Origin: DASPKO01 sp035628055
GTDB taxonomy: Bacteria > Planctomycetota > Phycisphaerae > Phycisphaerales > UBA1924
Direction: 5' to 3'
DNA length: 5,107 bases
Assembly: GCA_035628055.1 (NCBI GenBank)
Contig: DASPKO010000003.1
Location: forward strand, 1 to 5,107
The translations under genes were made by a program, and so were the position numbers. The notes beneath the pieces were generated by a model that made no database searches, was not told where the DNA came from, and saw only the letters and a list, made by a program, of their open reading frames with translations. Positions 1 to 5,052 of the stretch are shown here, piece after piece. How positions within the stretch are numbered: the stretch's first letter is position 1; each line of letters starts with the position of its first letter.

Positions 1-139
1 CGCGAGAGTCGCTCATAGGCACACCCACAGTCGGGTGGCGGACCAAGGCCCCAGGCCCCCACGCCAACGGTGCCCGGTTCGTCCGGGCCCACACGCGCCC
101 CGCACCAAGCGGAGCAGCCCCTCAGCGAGAACATGAGTC

Positions 140-202
140 CGCCGCCGAAAGTACGGAGACGCGGCGGCGCCGGGTCGGTGGCCCGAACGGGGCCGGCCCG
201 GC
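140..202. repeat. Two adjacent GC-rich hairpins
   Basis: The first hairpin pairs CGCCGCCG (140-147) with CGGCGGCG (162-169): eight perfect pairs around a 14-base loop. The second pairs GCCGGGTC (169-176) with GGCCCGGC (195-202), with one G-T wobble. It encloses an inner stem GGCCC/GGGCC (180-184 and 190-194). The two share base 169. No T-run follows on either strand, so they are not standard intrinsic terminators. Some such pairing is expected by chance at this GC content. Confidence 0.4.
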
Positions 203-330
203 ACACTTGATACGGCAGCTCTCACCCCAAGGATGCTCCGAAAGAACAGGGGTGTCAAATCCCGTGCCCACGCGCGCACCCCGCTCGCGAATATCGCCCC
301 CCGCCTTCCACGGCGCGACAAGCCGGTACG

Positions 331-354
331 GGAACTGGGGGGTCGCCAGTTTCC
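331..354. promoter_or_regulatory. Imperfect inverted repeat upstream of promoter
   Basis: GGAACTGG (331-338) and CCAGTTTCC (346-354) form eight pairs with one bulged T around a 7-base spacer. The repeat ends 18 bases before the -35 box at 373. That position would suit an operator or activator site for the pseudopilin-like gene, but no family of site is recognised and the role is inference. Confidence 0.25.
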
Positions 355-372
355 GGACTTGTTGCATGAGGG

Positions 373-400
373 TTGCGAAAAAGGCCGACCCTGATACAGT
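373..400 (+). promoter_or_regulatory. Sigma70-like promoter with extended -10
   Basis: The -35 box is TTGCGA (373-378, four of six matches to TTGACA). A 16-base spacer follows, then the -10 box TACAGT (395-400, four of six matches to TATAAT). TG at 392-393, one base before the -10, makes it an extended -10 element. Transcription would begin near 406-408, about 30 bases before the ATG at 439. This argues against the upstream TTG at 373 being the start of the next gene, since it overlaps the -35 box. Confidence 0.55.
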
Positions 401-438
401 TTTGTGGGAACCGCAGGGGCGGCCCGCTGGAGTGGGCG

Positions 439-1206
439 ATGCGCGACGAGGCGCCGAGGGCGCATCATCTCGTGGGGGGAGCGACCCAAGGTGAACCGGT
501 CCGACCGGCACAGCGTCGCGGCCGGGGGTTTACCCTCATCGACCTGCTCGTCTCCCTCTCGGTCATCACCCTGCTGATCGGGCTGCTGCTCCCCAGCCTC
601 GGGCTGGTGCGCGAGACGACCCGTCGCCTCGTCTGCGCCTCGAACGTCCGCCAGCTCGCCCTGGGGCTGGCGATGTACGCCGAGGACAACCGCGCCGCCC
701 TCCCCGTCACCGTGCATGCCACCGCCGTCGGCGAGGTCGCCGAGCCTCCCGTGCAGATGACCATGAAGGTGCGCACCCCCGGCCCGGATTGGGACGGCCT
801 CGGACTCCTGTACACCCTCGAATATCTCCCCGCGCCCGGCGTCTTCTACTGCCCCTCGCACCGCGGGCACCACCCGCGGGCCCAGTACGAGGCCCGCTGG
901 ACCGAGCAGGACGCCGCCTCGCCCACCACGATCTTTTCGAACTACCAGTACCGCGCCATCGACCCCCAGGGGCGGCCCGTGCGCCTGTTCGAGGTGCCCA
1001 CGCTGGCCCTGGTCACCGACGGGCTCTTCACCGCCCTCGATTTCAACCACCTGGTCGGCGCCAACACGCTCTGGAACGACCTGAGCGTCTCCTGGTTCGC
1101 CGCCTCCGCGCAGCAGCTCAATCTGCCGGCCAGCGAGGCCGAGAGCGACCCCGCCGACATCCAGGCGGCCTGGTCGGCCATCGACGCGGCGCCGAAGAAT
1201 CGCTAG
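439..1206 (+). CDS. Prepilin-like protein with H-X9-D motif (type II secretion/pseudopilin N-terminus)
   Basis: This 255-residue protein has a type IV prepilin N-terminus: basic residues, then G30/F31-TLIDLL and a hydrophobic helix to about residue 52. It is expected to be cleaved after G30, N-methylated on F31 and anchored in the cytoplasmic membrane. Position +5 is Asp (D35) rather than the usual Glu. The following RETTRRLVCASNVRQL stretch and a CPS motif are typical of planctomycete prepilin-like families. Near the C-terminus H204 and D214 are separated by nine residues, matching the prepilin-associated H-X9-DG motif but with DL instead of DG. ATG 439 was chosen because GGAG lies at 429-432 with a 6-base gap and the promoter sits just upstream. 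The 30-residue leader is long, and its codons are less G/C-ending than the body; a GTG at 491 in another frame gives a better leader (see findings). No pilus-assembly genes are adjacent. The specific role is unknown. Confidence 0.8.
   Translation: MRDEAPRAHHLVGGATQGEPVRPAQRRGRGFTLIDLLVSLSVITLLIGLLLPSLGLVRETTRRLVCASNVRQLALGLAMYAEDNRAALPVTVHATAVGEVAEPPVQMTMKVRTPGPDWDGLGLLYTLEYLPAPGVFYCPSHRGHHPRAQYEARWTEQDAASPTTIFSNYQYRAIDPQGRPVRLFEVPTLALVTDGLFTALDFNHLVGANTLWNDLSVSWFAASAQQLNLPASEAESDPADIQAAWSAIDAAPKNR
474..481 (+). promoter_or_regulatory. Possible ribosome binding site for alternative GTG 491
   Basis: GGGGGGAG lies nine bases before the GTG at 491. That GTG opens frame 2, not the frame of the pseudopilin body. 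The site matters only if the real start is GTG 491 followed by a frame change in the G-run at 524-528. It competes with GGAG at 429-432, which serves ATG 439. Confidence 0.3.
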
Positions 1207-1221
1207 TCCGCGCCCTCCAGT

Positions 1222-1237
1222 CAGCGCTCCGGCGCTG
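1222..1237 (+). terminator. Stable UNCG-loop hairpin after the pseudopilin-like gene
   Basis: CAGCGC (1222-1227) and GCGCTG (1232-1237) pair perfectly around the tetraloop TCCG. Two further wobble pairs (1221/1238 and 1220/1239) are possible. In RNA, C(UCCG)G belongs to the extra-stable UNCG tetraloop class. It begins 15 bases after the stop codon at 1204-1206. No T-run follows, so it may be a 3'-end stabiliser or a non-canonical terminator. Confidence 0.4.
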
Positions 1238-1260
1238 GTCGCCCTGCGCCCGACGGCCCG

Positions 1261-1266
1261 TACTAT
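1261..1266 (+). promoter_or_regulatory. Weak -10-like box before the cyclophilin gene
   Basis: TACTAT matches TATAAT at four of six positions and stands out in very GC-rich DNA. It ends 38 bases before the ATG at 1305, the same distance as the TACAGT box from ATG 439. No good -35 box is seen at the right spacing. It could drive the cyclophilin-aldolase pair independently of the upstream gene. Confidence 0.35.
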
Positions 1267-1304
1267 CTTGCCGGGACGGGGCTGGGGACCCCTGGGAGTC
1301 TGAC

Positions 1305-2300
1305 ATGCGTCTACGCGGTCTGGTGCTCGCCGTCGCCGCTCTCGTCCTCGGTATCCTCACCCCCGCAGCCCGGGCCCAGCTCAGGCCAGACCGGCTCTAC
1401 TACGGCGTCAACCGCGCCGCCCCCATGACCGTCGAGGTCCCCGCCGGCTCCGCCGCCGGTGATGTCACCCTCGCCCTCCTCGAGGCCGGCACCGCCAAGG
1501 TCCTGCACCGCGCTCCCGCCACCGCCGGCTCCGTCGACCTCGCCGCTCTCTTCCCCGCGCTCTGGAAGGAGCAGCCGCGCAAGGTCCTCTACGCCCAGCT
1601 CATGCTCGGCGAGCAGAAGCTCGGGCCCGCGGTCGTGATCCAGCCCCTGCTCATGCCCTCCTACGCCCCGCGCGTCGATGGCAGCGGCACCCCCATGTTC
1701 CCCCCGGATCCGCCCGGCGGCCGCCCCTACTCGGGCTTCCGAGCCTACGTGGATCAGAACGTCGTGCTCGAGACGAGCAAGGGCGACATCACGCTGGGCC
1801 TCCGCCCCGACGTCGCCCCCAACACCGCCTGGAACTTCCGCCACCTCGTCGAGAGCGGCTTCTACACCGACATCATCTTCCATCGCATCGTCGCCCGGCT
1901 CCCCACCGGCCAGCCTTTCGTCGTGCAGGTCGGCGATCCCACCGGGGCCGGCTCGGGGGGCCCGGGCTACTTCCTCGACCTCGAGCCCAGCTCTCTCGGC
2001 CACGGGTTCGGAGTCATCTCCATGGCCCGCTCCGGCGACCCCAACTCCAATGGCTCGCAGTTCTTCATCTGCCTCAGCCGCGAGGGGACCGAGCGCCTCG
2101 ACGGCAAGTACACCACCTTCGCCCAGACCATCGCCGGCGCCGAGGTCATCACCGCCCTGGCCCAAACGCCCGTCGGCCCCCAGGACCGCCCCCTCGAGCC
2201 CCCCGTGCTCAAGTCCGCGCGCCTGGTCGACGCGGCCCCGTACGGCGACGGCCCCAAGCCCGTCACCGAGCCCGCCGCGCCCGGAGCGCCCGAGCGATGA
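1305..2300 (+). CDS. Secreted cyclophilin-type peptidyl-prolyl isomerase with extra N-terminal domain
   Basis: This 331-residue protein catalyses cis-trans isomerisation of X-Pro bonds. Residues 1-24 form a signal peptide ending ARA/Q, so it should act outside the cytoplasm. Residues 25 to about 145 match no domain I know. The cyclophilin domain starts near 153. It keeps the catalytic Arg (R194 in FHRI, equivalent to human cyclophilin A R55), F205, Q208, the GSGGPGY loop, and NGSQFF at 249-254. The position of cyclophilin A Trp121, which contacts cyclosporin, is R264; many bacterial members also lack this Trp. A six-residue insertion (within 197-204) lengthens the loop after FHRIV. The C-terminal tail is rich in Pro and Ala. 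ATG 1305 is supported by GGGAG at 1294-1298 (6-base gap) and by the signal peptide. The last four bases overlap the aldolase start, indicating translational coupling. Likely role: folding of exported proteins. Confidence 0.9.
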   Translation: MRLRGLVLAVAALVLGILTPAARAQLRPDRLYYGVNRAAPMTVEVPAGSAAGDVTLALLEAGTAKVLHRAPATAGSVDLAALFPALWKEQPRKVLYAQLMLGEQKLGPAVVIQPLLMPSYAPRVDGSGTPMFPPDPPGGRPYSGFRAYVDQNVVLETSKGDITLGLRPDVAPNTAWNFRHLVESGFYTDIIFHRIVARLPTGQPFVVQVGDPTGAGSGGPGYFLDLEPSSLGHGFGVISMARSGDPNSNGSQFFICLSREGTERLDGKYTTFAQTIAGAEVITALAQTPVGPQDRPLEPPVLKSARLVDAAPYGDGPKPVTEPAAPGAPER

Positions 2301-3295
2301 GGTCGGCGGCGGGGCCCGACCAACCGCACCGCCGACCGGCCGCCGCCGCGGCCGACCGGGCCCCCGGCGCCGACCTCGCCCCCACCGTCGACCGCGTCAT
2401 GGCCGACGCCCGCGCGGCCTCCTTCCGCACGCGCTCGATCAAGGGAAGCGCCAAGCTCGCCGGCCTCCGCCTGGCGATGTCCATGCTCGATCTCACCACC
2501 CTCGAGGGCAAGGACACGCCCGAGAAGGTCCGGGCCCTCTGCCGCAAGGCCCTCAACCCCGGGCGCGCCGGCGCGCCCCCCGGGTCGGACGTCGCGTCGG
2601 ACGCGCCGCCCGTGGCGGCGGTCTGCGTCTACCCGTCCCTGGTCCCGGTCGCGAAGGAGGCCCTCGCGGGCAGCGCCGTCAAGGTCGCCGCCGTCGCCAC
2701 CGGTTTTCCAAGCGGGCAGTACCCCCTCAAGGTCCGCCTGGCCGACGCCGCCGACGCGGTACGCGCCGGCGCCGACGAGATCGACATGGTCATCAACCGC
2801 GGCGCCTTCCTCTCCGGGCGGACCGCCCAGGTGGGACGGGAGATCGTCCGGTTCAAGGAGGTGTGCGGCCCCGCGCACCTCAAGGTCATCCTCGAGACCG
2901 GCGAGCTCGAGACCTACGACAACGTGCGCCGTGCCAGCGAGATCGCCATCGCCGCCGGCGCCGACTTCATCAAGACCTCTACCGGCAAGGTCCAGCCCGC
3001 CGCCACCATGCCCGTCACGCTCGTCATGCTCGAGGCCATCCGGGCCCACGCGCTCGCCACCGGCAAGCTGGTGGGCCTCAAGCCCGCCGGCGGCATCTCC
3101 ACCGCCAAGCTCGCGCTGCACTACCTGGTCATGGTCAAGGAAACCATGGACGGCGTCGTCCCCGGCGCCAACCCCTGGCTCACCCCGCGCTACTTCCGCT
3201 TCGGTGCCTCGGCCCTGGCCAACGACCTGCTCCGCCAGATCGCCTTTGCCACCTCGGGCCGGTACGCCGCCGCCTGGGACTTCGCCGAGGCCTGA
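2297..3295 (+). CDS. Deoxyribose-phosphate aldolase, long eukaryote-like form
   Basis: DeoC cleaves 2-deoxy-D-ribose 5-phosphate to glyceraldehyde 3-phosphate and acetaldehyde in deoxynucleoside breakdown, in the cytoplasm. The 332-residue protein carries the family motifs in order: DLTTL (65-69), VAAVCVYP (106-113), VATGFPSGQ (133-141), DEIDMVINRG (160-169, with D163 as catalytic Asp), LETGEL, FIKTSTGK (K226, Schiff-base Lys) and GLKPAGGI (K262, second Lys). These correspond to E. coli D102, K167 and K201. Length, the INRG motif and the GRYAA C-terminal end resemble human DERA (318 residues) more than the roughly 259-residue E. coli enzyme. ATG 2297 overlaps the cyclophilin stop (ATGA) and has GGAG at 2283-2286. 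ATG 2399 is in frame but lacks a ribosome binding site and would cut into the helix before DLTTL. Residues 88-104 form a low-complexity Gly/Ala/Pro insertion. No other deo gene is in the window. Confidence 0.95.
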   Translation: MRSAAGPDQPHRRPAAAAADRAPGADLAPTVDRVMADARAASFRTRSIKGSAKLAGLRLAMSMLDLTTLEGKDTPEKVRALCRKALNPGRAGAPPGSDVASDAPPVAAVCVYPSLVPVAKEALAGSAVKVAAVATGFPSGQYPLKVRLADAADAVRAGADEIDMVINRGAFLSGRTAQVGREIVRFKEVCGPAHLKVILETGELETYDNVRRASEIAIAAGADFIKTSTGKVQPAATMPVTLVMLEAIRAHALATGKLVGLKPAGGISTAKLALHYLVMVKETMDGVVPGANPWLTPRYFRFGASALANDLLRQIAFATSGRYAAAWDFAEA

Positions 3296-3313
3296 GCGGG
3301 CTCCCCGCGGCCT
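3288..3313 (+). terminator. Hairpin enclosing the aldolase stop codon
   Basis: The left arm is AGGCC (3288-3292) then GCGGG (3296-3300). The right arm is CCCGC (3304-3308) then GGCCT (3309-3313). They form ten pairs with a 3-base CTC loop, and the TGA stop codon (3293-3295) is bulged out. The bases after it (TTCCTTGCC) are only mildly T-rich, so intrinsic termination is possible but not certain. Confidence 0.4.
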
Positions 3314-3354
3314 TCCTTGCCCCGCCCCCGCCTCGCCTTTCCCAGGGGCCGATC

Positions 3355-3360
3355 TATATT
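3355..3360 (+). promoter_or_regulatory. -10-like box before the nuclease gene
   Basis: TATATT matches TATAAT at five of six positions and sits in otherwise GC-rich intergenic DNA. Transcription from it would begin near 3367, leaving a leader of about 53 bases before GTG 3420. No convincing -35 box is seen 16-18 bases upstream. This suggests the nuclease gene has its own promoter. Confidence 0.45.
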
Positions 3361-3370
3361 CTCTGTTCCC

Positions 3371-3389
3371 CCAGGGCTTTACCCCCTGG
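3371..3389 (+). promoter_or_regulatory. Hairpin at the 5' end of the nuclease mRNA leader
   Basis: CCAGGG (3371-3376) and CCCTGG (3384-3389) pair perfectly around the 7-base loop CTTTACC. It begins a few bases after the predicted transcription start. That position suits a 5' mRNA stabiliser or a leader element. It matches no riboswitch that I recognise. Confidence 0.35.
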
Positions 3390-3419
3390 TCAGTCTGGTC
3401 CTGAGACGAGAGAGATCCC

Positions 3420-5030
3420 GTGCCGCACCCCCCCTCCGACCCCGCAGGCCGTCAGCTCGCCCGCACGTTCCGCGCCTTGGCCGCCCTGCTGGCCGTGGCG
3501 GTCCTCGCCCCCGCCGCCGCGGCGCAGCTCCGCCTGGCCACCTGGAACATCTCCAACTACGCCGGCGGCCGCGACCTTGACCTCCGCAACGCCATCTACG
3601 CCGTCTACAACGGCAGGTCCATGGCCCCGGACGTCTTCACCACCCAGGAGTTCACCTCCTCCGCCGCCGTGGCTGCCTTCCTCGCCATCCTCAACTCCGC
3701 CCCCGGCTCCCCCGGCGACTGGGCCGCCGCCCCGTTCATCGACGGCCCGGATACCGACTCGGCCTTCTTCTACCGCACCACCAGGGTCACCTATCTCGGC
3801 ACGACCATCGTCGCGCTCGGCTCGAGCGACCTCAACAACCAGCCCCGCAACACCTACCGCTACGACATCCGCCTGCTCGGCTACCTCGCCCCTTCCGCCT
3901 CCCTTGGCATCTATTCCGTCCACTTCAAGGCCCAGGGCGGCACCAACGACGCCGGCCGCCGCCTCGTCGAGGCCCAGCGCATCCGTGACAACGCCCAAGG
4001 CATCGACACCAACGGTCCCGGCTCGGGCCTCCCCGCGGGCTTCCTCTTCCTCCTCGCCGGCGACACGAACATCCAGACCTCCTCCGAGGCCGCCTACGCC
4101 GAGCTCGTCGGCTCCCAGCCCGACAACTCCGGACGCTTCTTCGATCCCATCAACTCGCCGGGGGTCTGGAACAACAACTTCGCCTTCCGCTTCATTCACA
4201 CCCAGGACCCCGCCGGCGCCGGCGGCATGGACGACCGCCACGACCAGGTCCTCATCGCCGGGGCGCTCCGCGACCAGTCCGCGCTGGACTACATCGGCAG
4301 CCCCACGCTCCCCTACAGCACCACCACCTGGAACGACCCCAACCACTCCTATCGCGCCTGGGGCAACGACGGCACCAGCTTCAACCTCACCCTCACCACC
4401 GCCGGCAACTCCATGGTTGGCCCCTCCATCGCCCAGTCCCTCATCAACGCCTGCGCCGGTTCCGGGCACCTCCCCGTCTTCCTCGATTTCCGCGTCCCCG
4501 GCACGCTCGGGCCCACCCCCGCCACCATCGACGTGGGCACCCTGCCCCTGAACGCCACCGCCTCCGTCACGCTCACCATCGCCAACGACGCCGACACCTC
4601 TCTCTGGACCGAGGCGGGCGTCAGCGACCTGCTCTACTCCCTCGCCACCAGCGGCGATCTCGCCACCGCGCCCGGACCCTTCGCCGAGCCCGCCACCCCC
4701 GGGCCCAACCAGCACCAGATCGCCATCGACACCGCGAGTCCCGGACCGGTCACCGGCCTGGTGACGATCACCTCGAACGACCCCGACGAGCCCGTCCGCC
4801 TCGTCGCCGTCACCGGCCAGGTCGTCGCGCCCCCCGCGTGCCCCGCGGACGTCAACGCCGACGGCCTCGTCACCACGGCCGACGTGAGCGCCTTCCTCTC
4901 CGCCTGGTTCGCCTCCATCTCCGCCGGCACGCTCCAGGGCGACTTCAACGCCGACGGCGTCGTCACCACGGGCGACGTCACCAGCTTCCTCCAGGCCTGG
5001 TTCAACGCCATCGCCGCCGGCGGGTGCTGA
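3420..5030 (+). CDS. Secreted endonuclease/exonuclease/phosphatase-family protein with Ig-like region and GC-type dockerin
   Basis: This 536-residue protein starts with a signal peptide (RTFRALAALLAV core, likely cleaved at AAA35/Q36). The DNase I-like (EEP) domain spans about 37-357 and shows N43 (TWNI), E77 (QE), H168 (VHFKAQ), D215 and N217 (GDTN), D275 (RHDQ) and H350. The last motif reads SGHLPV instead of the usual SDHxPV, so the Asp before the catalytic His is Gly349. Residues of about 358-470 form a beta-rich, Ig-like region resembling choice-of-anchor D domains. Residues 474-536 form a dockerin with two calcium loops (D477/N479/D481/D488 and D508/N510/D512/D519), bounded by Cys474 and the final Gly-Cys, as in the GC-type dockerins of Phycisphaerae. 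GTG 3420 is the first start after an in-frame TGA (3402-3404), with a purine-rich GAGAGA upstream. The substrate could be nucleic acid or another phosphoester. Confidence 0.9.
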   Translation: MPHPPSDPAGRQLARTFRALAALLAVAVLAPAAAAQLRLATWNISNYAGGRDLDLRNAIYAVYNGRSMAPDVFTTQEFTSSAAVAAFLAILNSAPGSPGDWAAAPFIDGPDTDSAFFYRTTRVTYLGTTIVALGSSDLNNQPRNTYRYDIRLLGYLAPSASLGIYSVHFKAQGGTNDAGRRLVEAQRIRDNAQGIDTNGPGSGLPAGFLFLLAGDTNIQTSSEAAYAELVGSQPDNSGRFFDPINSPGVWNNNFAFRFIHTQDPAGAGGMDDRHDQVLIAGALRDQSALDYIGSPTLPYSTTTWNDPNHSYRAWGNDGTSFNLTLTTAGNSMVGPSIAQSLINACAGSGHLPVFLDFRVPGTLGPTPATIDVGTLPLNATASVTLTIANDADTSLWTEAGVSDLLYSLATSGDLATAPGPFAEPATPGPNQHQIAIDTASPGPVTGLVTITSNDPDEPVRLVAVTGQVVAPPACPADVNADGLVTTADVSAFLSAWFASISAGTLQGDFNADGVVTTGDVTSFLQAWFNAIAAGGC

Positions 5031-5041
5031 CCCGGCGGCGG
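5014..5041 (+). terminator. Strong hairpin spanning the nuclease stop codon
   Basis: Bases 5014-5025 pair with 5030-5041 in eleven of twelve positions, with one G-G mismatch (5020/5035), around the loop GCTG. The stem contains the last Gly and Cys codons, and the TGA (5028-5030) sits in the loop and closing pair. No T-run follows, so this is a terminator-like or 3'-end-protecting structure rather than a textbook intrinsic terminator. Confidence 0.4.
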
Positions 5042-5052
5042 GCGCGGGGGCG

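Larger units (their letters stand above)
1..372. other. Left-edge non-coding stretch rich in inverted repeats
   Basis: I find no gene here that I can support. Frames are open on both strands, including + strand frame 3 from the edge to the TGA at 492-494. They use many codons ending in A or T (ATA, ACA, GGA, CCA), unlike the strongly G/C-ending codons of the four real genes, and give no recognisable protein. What can be seen is a series of inverted repeats: 72-88 (six pairs, GCCCGG/CCGGGC, loop TTCGT), 140-169, 169-202, 223-254 (CACCCC/GGGGTG, 20-base loop) and 331-354. It may be the 3' end and terminator region of a gene to the left, a divergent control region, or an unrecognised structured RNA. 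No tRNA, rRNA, RNase P, SRP RNA or tmRNA signature was found. Confidence 0.6.

Noticed and set aside
1..134. Possible divergent minus-strand gene starts: ATG at 134 (open to the edge) or ATG at 16 (MSDSR)
   Set aside because: Neither has a clear ribosome binding site or promoter, and the longer reading has no recognisable protein. Too little sequence remains at the edge to judge the ATG at 16.
240..270. A tRNA-like T-arm (GGGG, TGTCAAAT, CCC)
   Set aside because: The loop has eight bases and lacks the TTC of a real T-loop, and no cloverleaf arms fit around it.
373..438. TTG 373 as start of the pseudopilin-like gene
   Set aside because: It coincides with the -35 box, has no ribosome binding site, and would give an implausibly long leader before the GF cleavage site.
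3..494. + strand frame 3 open from the window edge to a TGA at 492-494, overlapping GTG 491
   Set aside because: Codons ending in A or T are common, no domain is recognisable, and it runs through the promoter at 373-400. The overlap with GTG 491 is probably chance.
1311..3121. Two long minus-strand open frames (1311-2165 and 1967-3121)
   Set aside because: They mirror the codon bias of the cyclophilin and aldolase genes and encode no recognisable motif.
1678..4551. A very long + strand open frame (957 codons) running across the cyclophilin, aldolase and nuclease genes
   Set aside because: It lies out of frame with three well-recognised genes. Its product is low-complexity Ser/Pro/Arg/Ala-rich sequence, the usual result of high GC at third codon positions.
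3390..4715. A long minus-strand open frame (441 codons) opposite the nuclease gene
   Set aside because: It is antisense to a clear gene. The translation is a Gly/Val/Glu/Ala-rich run without domains, typical of the shadow frame in GC-rich DNA.
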